Shown here piece after piece: positions 32,116 through 40,313 of a stretch of 64,000 nt of DNA (position 1 is its first letter; the number at the start of each line of letters is the position of its first letter). The stretch is taken from positions 62,001 through 126,000 of the forward strand of contig NZ_FMDM01000015.1 in the NCBI RefSeq assembly GCF_900090105.1, in the 5' to 3' direction. The notes under the pieces are model-generated. The model did no database searches and was not told the DNA's origin. It saw only the letters and a list, made by a program, of their open reading frames with translations. A program made the position numbers and the translations under genes. The DNA is from Micromonospora humi. GTDB taxonomy: Bacteria; Actinomycetota; Actinomycetes; Mycobacteriales; Micromonosporaceae.

Positions 32116-32628
32116 ATGAGAGGTGATCTGGACGAGACACTGGCCCGGCTGGCGCGGCGGGAGGAGGCGCAGCGCCGCCGCGTGCCGCTGCCGGACGAAC
32201 CGGCCGGGGGGATCGACCGGGGGACGCCCGTCCCGGAACCGGTGGAGCCGGCGGAGCGCCGGGCCGGGCACGGTGCGTACCGGCTGCGGGGCGGCGTGGC
32301 GCTGCGGGGTGGCGAGACGCCGCCGCGCCGGGACCCGGTCGAGGAGGTCGCCGAGGCGGTGCGACGGGTGGTCGCCGAGCACCCCGGGCTCGCCGTGACG
32401 CTGCGGGTGGAGGTGGGCGAGCAGGCGTACCCGCTGCGGGTCTCCTGGGCGGGCCCGGCGGTGACGGTGGGTCCGGTGCCCGCACCGACGCCGCCGCCGG
32501 CCTGGCCGATGTCGGTGAAGACGGTGGTCGCCCCCGGCAACGACCCGCTGGAGGCCGATCCGGCGGCCCGGCTCGCCGAGATGATCCGGCGCGACCCCTC
32601 ACTGCTGGAGGACCCGGGCGCACGCTGA
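32116..32628 (+). CDS. Unknown protein next to the conservon
   Basis: 170-residue soluble protein with no recognised family. The N-terminal third is charged (RGDLDETLARLARREEAQRRR), the middle has VEEVAEAVRRVVAEHPG followed by a beta-rich LAVTLRVEVGEQAYPLRVSW, and the C-terminus ends in acidic helices (RLAEMIRRDPSLLEDPGA). GGGGTGG about 6 bases upstream supports ATG 32116. It lies 44 bases after cvnD in the same direction, so it may be cotranscribed. Confidence 0.65.
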   Translation: MRGDLDETLARLARREEAQRRRVPLPDEPAGGIDRGTPVPEPVEPAERRAGHGAYRLRGGVALRGGETPPRRDPVEEVAEAVRRVVAEHPGLAVTLRVEVGEQAYPLRVSWAGPAVTVGPVPAPTPPPAWPMSVKTVVAPGNDPLEADPAARLAEMIRRDPSLLEDPGAR

Positions 32629-32667
32629 GCCGCGCGGTGGTCCCGGGCCGGCAGCTACTGTCGGCGG

Positions 32668-34926
32668 GTGGCGGAACCCGACCTGACCCTGACCGCGAGC
32701 CTGCGGCCGGCCGCGCTGGACGCCCGCCGCGGCGTCGTGCGTCTGCACCCCGAGGTGCTGACCGCGCTGGCGCTGCGTCCGGGCGACCCGGTGCGGCTGA
32801 CCGGCCGGCGGGTGACCGCCGGCATCGCGGCAGCCGCCGACCCGGGCACGAGCAGTCTCCTGCTCCACGCCGACGACCTGCTGCTCGGCAACCTCGGCCT
32901 GCGGGCCGGCGGCCAGGTCACGGTGAGCCCGCTGCCCTGCACCCCGGCGACCCGGGTCACCCTGACCGGCCCGGTGGCGGTGACCGCCGCGGTGCCCCCG
33001 GAGATGCTGCGGCTCGCGCTGCTGGGCAAGGTGGTCACCGCCGGTGACGACGTCTCGCTGCTGCCGCAGGACGTGCTCCCGGACGCCGCCGTGCGCGGCC
33101 TGGTCGAGGCCGCGCGGCGCAGCCTCGCCAGTTCCGTCGGGTACGCCTGGACCAGCACCCTGCTCGACGTGGTGGCGGCCGAGCCGGCCGGCGGTGCGCT
33201 GGTCACCATGGACACGGTGGTGGGCTGGGAGCACGGCGCCGAGACCCACGGCTCCGGCCCTCGGAACGGGGCCACCGCCCGCCCGACCCCCGGCTCGCCG
33301 TCGCCGACCGGCACGGCCGCCGCGGGCGGTCGGCTCCCGGCCGGCGGGCTGCTCGGGCCGGAGGACGCGCCCGACGTGGACGAGCTGCCGGGCCTGCGGG
33401 CGCAGGCCGAGGAGCTGACCGAACTGCTGGACCTGGGCTTCCACCACCGGGAGGTGCTGGGCCGCCTGGCCACCACGGTCTCGCTCGGTGTGCTGGTCGA
33501 GGGTCCGGCCGGCTCGGGCAAGTCGTCGCTGGTCCGGGCCGTCGCCGCCCGGGTGGGCGCGTCGATCCGCCCGCTCTGGGCACCGGAGCTGGCCGCGCTG
33601 GCCACCGACGCGGCGGCCCGCCGGCTGCGGGAGGCGGCCGCGGCGGTACGCGCCGACGGACCCGCCGTGCTGCTGGTCACCGACGTGGAGGCGCTCGCTC
33701 CGGCCGACGACCCGGGTCCGCTGGCCACCGTGTTCCGGCAGCTGGTCGACGAGGTCCTGCGCGCCGGGGCGGCGGTGGTCTGCACCACCGGGCGGCCGGA
33801 GGCGGTGGACGCGGCGTTGCGCGGCCCGGACCTGCTGGCGCTGCGGATCACCGTCGGGCTGCCCGACCCGGCGCTGCGCCGGGAGCAGTTGACCGTGCTC
33901 ACCCGGCAGGTGCCGCTGGCCGGCGACGTCCGGCTGGACGAGGTGGCGGCGCGTACCCCTGGTTTCGTCGCCGCGGACCTGGCCGCGCTGGTGCGGGAGG
34001 CCGGGGTGCGGGCGGCGCTGCGGCAGAAGACGGCGGAGACGCCGACCGTGGCGATGGCCGACTTCACCGCCGCGCGGGAAGTGGTCCGCGCGACCACGAT
34101 GGCCGCCTCCACCCTGGAGCTGGCCTCGGTGACGCTCGACGACGTCGGTGGCCTGCACGAGGTGAAGCAGACCCTGACCGAGTCGGTGCTCTGGCCGCTG
34201 ACCTATCCGGACACGTTCGCCCGGCTGGGCGTGACGCCGCCGCGCGGTGTGCTGCTCTACGGTCCGCCCGGCTGCGGCAAGACCTACCTGGTCACCGCGC
34301 TGGCGGGCGCCGGCCGGGCGAACGTGCTGTCGGTGAAGGGCGCCGAGCTGCTCTCCAAGTGGGTGGGTGAGAGCGAACGCGCGGTCCGCGAGCTGTTCCG
34401 CCGGGCCCGCGAGGCGGCGCCCACGCTGGTCTTCCTGGACGAGGTGGACGCGCTGGCGCCGGTGCGCGGCCAGGCCACTGACGGGGGCACCACCGACCGG
34501 GTGGTCGCCGCGCTGCTCACCGAGCTGGACGGGGTGGAGGCGCTGCGCAACGTGGTGGTGGTCGGCGCGACGAACCGGCCGGAGCTGGTCGACCCGGCGC
34601 TGCTGCGCCCCGGCCGGCTGGAACGCCCGGTCTACGTGCCGCCGCCGGACGGGCCGGCCCGCGCGGAGATCCTTCGGGCCGCGGCCCGGCACGTCCCGCT
34701 CGCGCCGGACGTCGACCTGGACGCGCTCGGCGCCGAGCTGGACGGCTTCTCCGCCGCCGACTGCACGGCGCTGGTCCGGGAGGCGGCCCTGGCCGCGATG
34801 CGCGAGTCCCTCACCGCGAGCACGGTCACGGCGACGCACGTCGAGGCGGCCCGCGCCCGGGTCCGCCCGTCCCTGGACCCGGCGCAACTGGCCCGCCTGA
34901 GGTCCTACGCGGACCGCCACCGCTGA
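32668..34926 (+). CDS. CDC48-like AAA+ ATPase
   Basis: 752-residue AAA+ protein with a CDC48-type N-domain and two ATPase modules. N-domain: LHPEVLTALALRPGDPVRLT. Module 1 has Walker A Lys285 in GPAGSGKSSLVRA, but its Walker B reads LLVTDVEALAP, with Val where the catalytic Glu should be. Module 2 is canonical: YGPPGCGKTYLV (Lys538), FLDEVDALAPVRG, and arginine fingers in RPGRLERPVYVPPP. Like VCP/VAT it probably unfolds or disassembles proteins; pore loop KWVGESERAVRELF is present. GTG 32668 follows TACTGT by 6 bases, so it may be leaderless, separate from the conservon. Confidence 0.88.
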   Translation: MAEPDLTLTASLRPAALDARRGVVRLHPEVLTALALRPGDPVRLTGRRVTAGIAAAADPGTSSLLLHADDLLLGNLGLRAGGQVTVSPLPCTPATRVTLTGPVAVTAAVPPEMLRLALLGKVVTAGDDVSLLPQDVLPDAAVRGLVEAARRSLASSVGYAWTSTLLDVVAAEPAGGALVTMDTVVGWEHGAETHGSGPRNGATARPTPGSPSPTGTAAAGGRLPAGGLLGPEDAPDVDELPGLRAQAEELTELLDLGFHHREVLGRLATTVSLGVLVEGPAGSGKSSLVRAVAARVGASIRPLWAPELAALATDAAARRLREAAAAVRADGPAVLLVTDVEALAPADDPGPLATVFRQLVDEVLRAGAAVVCTTGRPEAVDAALRGPDLLALRITVGLPDPALRREQLTVLTRQVPLAGDVRLDEVAARTPGFVAADLAALVREAGVRAALRQKTAETPTVAMADFTAAREVVRATTMAASTLELASVTLDDVGGLHEVKQTLTESVLWPLTYPDTFARLGVTPPRGVLLYGPPGCGKTYLVTALAGAGRANVLSVKGAELLSKWVGESERAVRELFRRAREAAPTLVFLDEVDALAPVRGQATDGGTTDRVVAALLTELDGVEALRNVVVVGATNRPELVDPALLRPGRLERPVYVPPPDGPARAEILRAAARHVPLAPDVDLDALGAELDGFSAADCTALVREAALAAMRESLTASTVTATHVEAARARVRPSLDPAQLARLRSYADRHR

Positions 34927-34954
34927 CCCGACCCCCGGACCCCGACCCTCGGTC

Positions 34955-35009
34955 GATCATGAGGTTGACCGCGATCCGGATCTCCGTCGGTGCCGCCAAC
35001 TTCATGATC
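34955..35009. terminator. Hairpin between convergent AAA+ and gvpK genes
   Basis: GATCATGAGGTTG (34955-34967) pairs with CAACTTCATGATC (34997-35009), 13 bp with one G-T wobble. It is centred between the two stop codons (34926 and 35038) and begins with GATCA like the hairpin after thrC. Confidence 0.6.
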
Positions 35010-35037
35010 GACGCCGCCTCGGGCGTGCGGCGGGCGG

Positions 35038-35430
35038 TCAGTCGGTGGGGAGGAGGGGGCCCAGCGGGCCCAGGTCCAGGTTGAGGTCCTCGGCGGCCAG
35101 GCCGAAGTAGTCGCGGAGCTGGGACATCTGCTCCTCCAGCGCCATCAGCGTGGCGCCGATCCGCTCGATCTGGTCGTCGGTGAGGTCGCCGAGGTCGACC
35201 CGGCGCAGCGCCTGCCGTTCCATGAGCTGGCGGAGCAGCTCGATGACGGTGAGCACCAGGCTGGCCAGTCCACGCTCGACCGAGTTCTCGTCGACCGCCA
35301 GCCGACGGTCCAGCGGCCGCACCCGGGGCGCCTGCCACTGCGGCTCGCCGAGCGCCGCCGCCAGCTCGGCCGCCTCGTCCCGGCCGGTCACGGCGTGCCC
35401 GCGCGGGGCTTCCGCCGCGTGGCCGGTCAC
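35038..35430 (-). CDS. gvpK: Gas vesicle protein GvpK
   Basis: 130-residue GvpK. After a variable 45-residue lead, the conserved block DENSVERGLASLVLTVIELL RQLMERQALRRVDLGDLTD shows it clearly, followed by QIERIGATLMALEEQMSQLR and an acidic tail DYFGLAAEDLNLDLGPLGP. It is a required minor assembly protein of gas vesicles, structure-poor. Last gene of the operon; overlaps its neighbour by 4 bases. Ends 28 bases before a hairpin. Confidence 0.93.
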   Translation of the reverse strand: MTGHAAEAPRGHAVTGRDEAAELAAALGEPQWQAPRVRPLDRRLAVDENSVERGLASLVLTVIELLRQLMERQALRRVDLGDLTDDQIERIGATLMALEEQMSQLRDYFGLAAEDLNLDLGPLGPLLPTD

Positions 35431-35729
35431 GGCAGCACCGCCGGGGCGGGCGGGCCGCCGACGGAATCGGCCGGGGCGAGCGGTCCGACCGCCGGACCCG
35501 GCAGGACGAGCGGGCCGGTCGCCGATCCGGGTGGCACGAGCGCGCCGACGGACGCGACGAGCGCGCGCAGCGAGATCCGGACCAGGTCCACGTCCGCGAT
35601 CGCCAACGTGATGTCCCCGGTGATCACCACGCCGGTGGCGAGGACCCGGTCGAGCAGGTCGACCAGCGCGACCTGCTGGTAGGCCGCCGGGTCGTCGGCG
35701 CTGCTCGGCGCCAGCGCCGTCACTCCCAT
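35427..35729 (-). CDS. gvpS: GvpA-family minor gas vesicle protein (GvpS/GvpM-like)
   Basis: 100-residue GvpA-family protein. Core: VALVDLLDRVLATGVVITGD and ITLAIADVDLVRISLRALVAS, the signature amphipathic helices and beta strands; a proline/alanine-rich tail follows. Position after gvpL and before gvpK matches gvpS of actinobacterial clusters, so the symbol rests on position. Its overlaps with gvpK (4 bases) and gvpL (10 bases) show translational coupling. Confidence 0.85.
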   Translation of the reverse strand: MGVTALAPSSADDPAAYQQVALVDLLDRVLATGVVITGDITLAIADVDLVRISLRALVASVGALVPPGSATGPLVLPGPAVGPLAPADSVGGPPAPAVLP

Positions 35730-36538
35730 GCCGGCTCCGCCGCCGGTTCGGCCACGAAGGAGTACGGCGGCCACGGCCCGGTCAGCTCGAACCGGAGTTC
35801 CGGATGCCGCTCGGCCAGCTCCCCCGCGAGCGCGGCGAACGCGTCCACCCGGGTGCGCTCCACCAGGTAGGCGCCGTTGAGCACCATGGCGGTGGCCGCG
35901 CCGGACAGCCGCCGGTCCTGCGGCGGGTGCCGCCGGGCGGCGACCGCGTGCCCGGCCAGCGCGGCGTGCACGGTGGCCGCCGCGTCGGCGGCGATCCGCT
36001 GCCCCTCCTCCCGCGCGGTGAGCTGCGCCCGCCGTCGCCGCAGGTACGCGGCGCCCGCCCCACCCCCGCCGGCGGGTTCCTCGACGCGCGGGGTGGCGCC
36101 GGGCACCACGTACCCCTTGACGCCCCACTCCTCGCGGCCGGTGAGCCGGGCCAACGTGTCGGCCAGGGCGTCGTGCCGTTCGGCCAGCGCCCGCACCACC
36201 CGGTCGTCGTCGCGGTGGACGGTGGCGAGCCGGGCCGGCACCACGGCGACGGTGCGGGCGAGCGCGTCCACCACCGCGTGGTGCGCCCGGGCGGCCCGCT
36301 CCAACCAACCCAGGTCCTCCAGGTTGCGGCGCAACGCCTCCTCGCCGTACTCGGTCAGCGGGACGTCGGCCACCACGGCGACCAGGCCGGCGCCCGCGAC
36401 TGCACGCACCGGGGTGCCGGCGATCCCGGCGATCCCGACCAGGGACGCCGGGTCCACCTCGGCCACCACCGCGTGCAGCCAGACGCCGGTCCCGAGCGTC
36501 GGCGCGACCGGGACGGGCTCAGCGGTCGTACCGTTCAT
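35720..36538 (-). CDS. gvpL: GvpF/GvpL-family protein, second copy
   Basis: 272-residue GvpF/L family protein, an accessory structural protein of gas vesicles. Family features: GVWLHAVVAEVDPASLVG and VVADVPLTEYGEEALRRNLED, then RAARAHHAVVDALARTVAVV and PARLATVHRDDDRVVRALAER, then EEWGVKGYVVPG. The central basic stretch (APAAAYLRRRRAQL-like) and C-terminal ELTGPWPPYSF also match. Downstream of gvpJ, consistent with gvpL. ATG start fits spacing. Confidence 0.9.
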   Translation of the reverse strand: MNGTTAEPVPVAPTLGTGVWLHAVVAEVDPASLVGIAGIAGTPVRAVAGAGLVAVVADVPLTEYGEEALRRNLEDLGWLERAARAHHAVVDALARTVAVVPARLATVHRDDDRVVRALAERHDALADTLARLTGREEWGVKGYVVPGATPRVEEPAGGGGAGAAYLRRRRAQLTAREEGQRIAADAAATVHAALAGHAVAARRHPPQDRRLSGAATAMVLNGAYLVERTRVDAFAALAGELAERHPELRFELTGPWPPYSFVAEPAAEPAWE

Positions 36539-36890
36539 CCCGGTCCCTCCTCGCGGCCCGGGCGGCGACCCGCGGCCGGCGCGACGCCTCGACCTCCTCC
36601 GGGTCGCGCGGACCCGGCTCCACCGGCGGGCGGGCCCGGGAGCTGAGCCACGGGTCGTGTTCCCACCAGTCGATGCCGATCTGCCGTGCGGTGTCCACCG
36701 AGGCGATGACCAGCCGCAGCTTGAGCGTCAGCAGTTCGATGTCGAGCAGGCTGACCCGGATGTCACCGGCGATGACGATGCCCCGGTCCAGGACCCGTTC
36801 CAGGATGTCGCCGAGGTTCGCCGGCTCGTTGCCGGCCGGCAGCACCTGGCCCGAGTTCTGCACCACGGGTGGCGTCGACGCTTGGCTCAT
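36519..36890 (-). CDS. gvpJ: GvpA-family minor shell protein (GvpJ)
   Basis: 123-residue GvpA-family protein. Core: LGDILERVLDRGIVIAGDIR, VSLLDIELLTLKLRLVIASV then DTARQIGIDWWEHDPW, a tryptophan-rich tail end typical of GvpJ. The C-terminus is basic/disordered (RRPRVAARAARRDRDERYD). It overlaps gvpL by 20 bases. Probably caps or nucleates the gas vesicle rather than forming the rib. Confidence 0.88.
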   Translation of the reverse strand: MSQASTPPVVQNSGQVLPAGNEPANLGDILERVLDRGIVIAGDIRVSLLDIELLTLKLRLVIASVDTARQIGIDWWEHDPWLSSRARPPVEPGPRDPEEVEASRRPRVAARAARRDRDERYDR

Positions 36891-36891
36891 G

Positions 36892-37197
36892 TCAGCCCCC
36901 GTCGCCCTTGCCGCGTTGGTAGCGGCGGGTCCGCCGGTAGCCGAGCAGGCTGCCGGTCATGTCCAGCTCGACCTCGTAGAGCCCGAGCAGGTCGGTCGAG
37001 GCCGGGATGCGGTGGTCCTCGACCACCTCCACCCCGACCAGCCAGCCGTCGTCGGTGGGTTGGATCGAGGTGATGCCGAGCGCGTCCCGGCCGGTCAGCG
37101 CCACCACCTGACGCTGCCCCTCGCGGGCCGCCTGGGCCGCGCTGATCTCGTCCTCGTCATACCGCTCGCGGTCGTCCCGGGTCCGCGCGGATGTCAT
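36892..37197 (-). CDS. gvpO: Gas vesicle protein GvpO
   Basis: 101-residue GvpO. Conserved block: AAREGQRQVVALTGRDALG, TSIQPTDDGWLVGVEVVED, RIPASTDLLGLYEVELDMTG and SLLGYRRTRRYQRGK. GvpO is essential for vesicle formation in other organisms, with unknown mechanism. In streptomycete clusters gvpO leads; here it sits between gvpG and gvpJ. It overlaps gvpG by 4 bases. Confidence 0.93.
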   Translation of the reverse strand: MTSARTRDDRERYDEDEISAAQAAREGQRQVVALTGRDALGITSIQPTDDGWLVGVEVVEDHRIPASTDLLGLYEVELDMTGSLLGYRRTRRYQRGKGDGG

Positions 37198-37538
37198 CGT
37201 CGCCCCCCTCGTGGCCGGCGCGGCCCGCCCCGGCGGTCGGTGGTCTCCCGCCGCGCGGCCGCCGGCCGCCGCGCCGCCCCGTTCCGGTCCGACGGGGTAC
37301 GGCCGGCGGCCGGCCCGGTCAACCGTTCCAGGACCTGCTGCTGCCCGCGGTCCCGCTCCTCCGGCGTGATCTCCCCGGCGGTCGCGGCCCGGTCCAGCTC
37401 CTCCAGCTCCCGCCGGATGTTGACCGGGCTGTGCTGCTGCGACTCCGCCTCCCGGGCGACCACCTTGACGATCGCGGTCAGCCCGCGCACCGGCGCGTAG
37501 GGCAGGGTCAGCAGCGTCCAGAGGATGTCCATGCTCAC
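37194..37538 (-). CDS. gvpG: Gas vesicle protein GvpG
   Basis: 114-residue GvpG. The N-terminal signature MDILWTLLTLPYAPVRGLT is diagnostic, followed by a charged helix RRELEELDRAATAGEITPEE and a long basic, low-complexity tail that is not conserved. GvpG is an accessory protein that interacts with GvpF/L in other systems. Start ATG overlaps the gvpF stop by 4 bases. Confidence 0.92.
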   Translation of the reverse strand: MSMDILWTLLTLPYAPVRGLTAIVKVVAREAESQQHSPVNIRRELEELDRAATAGEITPEERDRGQQQVLERLTGPAAGRTPSDRNGAARRPAAARRETTDRRGGPRRPRGGRR

Positions 37539-38290
37539 TCCACCAGTTGGTGCGCGCTGACGAAGTCGTACGGCGCCAGCGGCCCGATCAGGCGCATCCG
37601 GATCAGCTTCCGCCGCTGCTCGGCGAAGTCCTCCACCGCTCCGATGAACTCGTCCTCGTCCTCCTCCGCGATCAGGAACGCGACGTGCACGGCGTCCATC
37701 TCGTGGCTCGGGGCGCGGGCCGCGTCCGCCACCGCGTACCGGCCCACCGCGTCGATCAACTCGCGGTTCTCGGACTCCCGGCGCAGTTCCACCGACTGGC
37801 TGATCATCTCGCCGAGTCGGATGCGCTGCTCCCGGCTCTGCCCCTCCGGCCGGCCGCGCACCTGCTCGGCGAGCGCGGCGGCGTCCCGGCTGGCGGCGAG
37901 CAGCTCGCCGATGAACTCCTGCTCGTCGAAGCGGCCGTGCACGGTGTACTGCACCCGGCCCTCGAACTCGTCCAGGGCGGCGGCGAACCGGTCGTGGTGC
38001 GCGTCGAGCAGGTCGGCGACCGCGTCCTCGCCGGTCACCACCGTGCCGAACCGCACCGGCAGGACCGGCGCGACCTCCGCGGTGCCGTCCAGCAGCCGCT
38101 CGTACGCGGTCAGGTCGGCCGGCCGGCCCAGCGGCTCCTCCAACACCACCTCACTGACCAGCGCGGCCAGCTCGCCGTGCCGGACCGCGCTCACCTCGCC
38201 CGGCGGGGAGCCGACCCCCTCCGCGTCGGGGGTCGGCTCCACGTCGGACGGCACGATGCCGTAGATGAACAGCCCGCTGTCCTGGGCCAT
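37535..38290 (-). CDS. gvpF: GvpF/GvpL-family protein, first copy
   Basis: 251-residue GvpF/L protein. It opens GLFIYGIVPSDVEPTPDAEG with VSAVRHGELAALVSEVV, then AYERLLDGTAEVAPVLPVRFG and TVVTGEDAVADLLDAHHDRF, then EGRVQYTVHGRFDEQEFIGE. Ends with IRMRLIGPLAPYDFV, the family C-terminal signature. ATG 38290 chosen; a longer reading from 38338 adds a low-information stretch. One base separates it from gvpA. Confidence 0.93.
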   Translation of the reverse strand: MAQDSGLFIYGIVPSDVEPTPDAEGVGSPPGEVSAVRHGELAALVSEVVLEEPLGRPADLTAYERLLDGTAEVAPVLPVRFGTVVTGEDAVADLLDAHHDRFAAALDEFEGRVQYTVHGRFDEQEFIGELLAASRDAAALAEQVRGRPEGQSREQRIRLGEMISQSVELRRESENRELIDAVGRYAVADAARAPSHEMDAVHVAFLIAEEDEDEFIGAVEDFAEQRRKLIRMRLIGPLAPYDFVSAHQLVE

Positions 38291-38291
38291 C

Positions 38292-38711
38292 TCAGTCCTC
38301 CCCGTCCCGCCGGCGCGACCGTTCGCGCCTGGCGCCACGATCGCGCACCGAGTCCGCCACCGCGCCGCTGATCTCCTGCGCCGCCTTGCCCAGCCCGGCC
38401 ACCGCCGTGCCCTTCGCGGCCGCGCCCGCGGCGCCGTCGATCAGGTCGGGCAGCGTCTTCTGGTCCTTCGGCACGATGCTCATCCGGTCGACCGCCTCGG
38501 CGTACCGCAGGTACGTCTCGATGCTGGAGATCACCACTCGTGCGTTGATCTCCAGGAGCTGGATCCCGACCACGGCGATCGACACCTGGGCGTCGATCAC
38601 CACGCCCTTGTCCAGCACGGTCTCCACCACGTCGGCGAGCGCGCCGCCCGCACCGCCGCCGCCGGTGCGTTCCAGCGCGCCGCCCGGCTGCCCGGCCGTC
38701 GCCACGCTCAT
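38292..38711 (-). CDS. gvpA: Major gas vesicle shell protein GvpA
   Basis: 139-residue GvpA. The core ALADVVETVLDKGVVIDAQV, SIAVVGIQLLEINARVVISS, IETYLRYAEAVDRM contains the rib-forming beta-alpha pattern and the SIETYLRYAEA sequence. It is longer than the usual 70 residues, like actinobacterial GvpA, with a C-terminal tail (KAAQEISGAVADSVRDRG, then basic). Likely the structural protein that forms the vesicle wall. Overlaps the upstream SRPBCC gene by 4 bases. Confidence 0.92.
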   Translation of the reverse strand: MSVATAGQPGGALERTGGGGAGGALADVVETVLDKGVVIDAQVSIAVVGIQLLEINARVVISSIETYLRYAEAVDRMSIVPKDQKTLPDLIDGAAGAAAKGTAVAGLGKAAQEISGAVADSVRDRGARRERSRRRDGED

Positions 38712-39733
38712 TCGCCACGCTCCTCACGGCGCCGCCGGACCACCGGCCGGCGGGGCGCGTCGGGTGCGCGGCGGGCCCGTTCCTCGCGGGGCGCCCGCTC
38801 CTCGCGCTGCGGGCGGCGGGCGCGCTCGGGCTGCCGGCGACGCGGCGGCTGCTCCTCCGCCGGCTCCTCGTCGTGGCCCGGCTCCCGCCCGCTGCCCTCC
38901 TGCTCCTCACGGAGCGCGGTCTCGTGGTCCTTGACCACCTCGGAGTCCCGGATCTCGCCCCGCCAGCCCTCGACCGAGTCCGGGTCGAGCACGGTCTCGG
39001 TCATCACGTGCCGGACGAAGTGCTTCAGCTCCAACCGGACCCGGCGGCCCTGGGCCCGCCAGAGGTTGCCGGTGTGCTCGAAGAGGCCCTGCGGGTGGTA
39101 CTCCAGCACGACCAGGATGCGGGTCAGTTCGGGGCCGACCTCGTGGAAGCTGACCGTGCCGTCGACCGAACCCTTGTCGCCCTTGGACCGCCAGTGGATG
39201 AGCCGGTCCGGGATCTGCCGGACGATCGTCGACTCCCAGGTGCGGTGCGACCAGAGGACCTGGGCCTTCCAGGTCATCTTCTCGTCCTCGTCGTTGTCGG
39301 CCTGCTCGACCTTCTTCATGAAGCTCGGGAAGTCGCCGAAGGTGGTCCACTGGTTGTAGGCCACCCGGACCGGCACGCCGACCTCGATGGTCTCGACGAT
39401 GTTGGTGACCTTGAGCTTCTTGCCGCCGCCCTTGCCACCCTTGCCGCCGCCGAACGCCGACATCAGCTTCTCCTTACCGCCGGCCAGGCCGGCATGGAAC
39501 ATGGCCTTCAGCGGGGAGTGGCCGTCGGCGAGCTTCTGCGCGCCGGTGGCCGCGGCGACCAGGCCGGGGCCGCCACCCTGCTTCGCGTACTCGCTGAGCC
39601 GCCCGGTGGCGCCGGTGACCCGCTCGGTCACCACCTGCACGGCGCGTTCGCCGATCGCGGTGGCGAGGTTGCGCAGTTCGCCGCCGATCTGGTCGCGCGC
39701 CCGGTCGGTGAGGCTGGTGGTGGGCATGGTCAC
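38708..39733 (-). CDS. SRPBCC-family protein in the gas vesicle operon
   Basis: 341-residue protein with an N-terminal helical region (QIGGELRNLATAIGERAVQV), a glycine/lysine-rich linker, and a polyketide cyclase/SRPBCC core (about 120-250) with VPVRVAYNQWTTFGDFPSFM, WKAQVLWSHRTWESTIVRQI and GPELTRILVVLEYHPQG. The tail is an Arg/Glu-rich low-complexity stretch. The fold binds hydrophobic ligands, but no ligand is known. GTG 39733 overlaps the upstream stop by 4 bases; ATG 39727 is possible. Comparable to accessory gvp genes of streptomycetes by position. Confidence 0.8.
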   Translation of the reverse strand: MTMPTTSLTDRARDQIGGELRNLATAIGERAVQVVTERVTGATGRLSEYAKQGGGPGLVAAATGAQKLADGHSPLKAMFHAGLAGGKEKLMSAFGGGKGGKGGGKKLKVTNIVETIEVGVPVRVAYNQWTTFGDFPSFMKKVEQADNDEDEKMTWKAQVLWSHRTWESTIVRQIPDRLIHWRSKGDKGSVDGTVSFHEVGPELTRILVVLEYHPQGLFEHTGNLWRAQGRRVRLELKHFVRHVMTETVLDPDSVEGWRGEIRDSEVVKDHETALREEQEGSGREPGHDEEPAEEQPPRRRQPERARRPQREERAPREERARRAPDAPRRPVVRRRREERGE

Positions 39734-40188
39734 CGCCCCCGACGTCGGCGCACGGGGGCCGGCTGCTCGCCGCGGTCCTCGTCGTCGGCCGCGTCGTCGT
39801 CGTAGTCGGCGTCGGGCTGGTCGTCGAGTTCCTGCTCCTCGTCCGGAGCGGACCGCTGCCCGTCCTCCGCCGGCGCGCCGGAGCGGCGGCGCAACGCGTC
39901 CGCGCCGCCGCGCAGCCGACCGCTGACCGCGTCGATACCGCTGCCGGCGGCGGCGGTCGCCGCGGCCCGGCCGGCGGTGACCAGCGGCGCGCCGAGCTTG
40001 CTCAGGTTGCCCAGTTGTGGGTTCGCCCCGAGCAGGCCGGTGGCCATCTGCTTCAGGCCGCCGGGGTTCTGGCTGGCCCGGCCGGCGGCCACGGCGGCGG
40101 CCAGGGTGAGTGCGGTCCGCAGCTTCCGGCGGCGGCCGAGGACATATCCGAAACCGACCGCGAGTGCGATCCGAGCTCCGCTCTTCAT
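39730..40188 (-). CDS. First gene of gas vesicle operon, unknown
   Basis: 152-residue protein. A conserved-looking N-terminus (ARIALAVGFGYVLGRRRKL, TALTLAAAVAAGR) contains a GxxxG-type hydrophobic segment that could be a short membrane helix or an amphipathic anchor; the centre is small-residue rich and the tail is acidic (DEEQELDDQPDADYDDDAAD) then basic. No family assigned. GGAGA 5-6 bases before ATG 40188 is a good ribosome site. It opens the operon, downstream of a SigB-type promoter. Confidence 0.75.
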   Translation of the reverse strand: MKSGARIALAVGFGYVLGRRRKLRTALTLAAAVAAGRASQNPGGLKQMATGLLGANPQLGNLSKLGAPLVTAGRAAATAAAGSGIDAVSGRLRGGADALRRRSGAPAEDGQRSAPDEEQELDDQPDADYDDDAADDEDRGEQPAPVRRRRGR

Positions 40189-40313
40189 GAGTTCTCCTTC
40201 GCTCCCCGGCAAAAGGGACACCCGATGGATGGAGCAGGCCCGGACGACAACTGCCGGGGATCAGCGAAAAGGGCCTGCGAACCGGTGTCCCGCATCAGCG
40301 GACCCGGCCGGCA

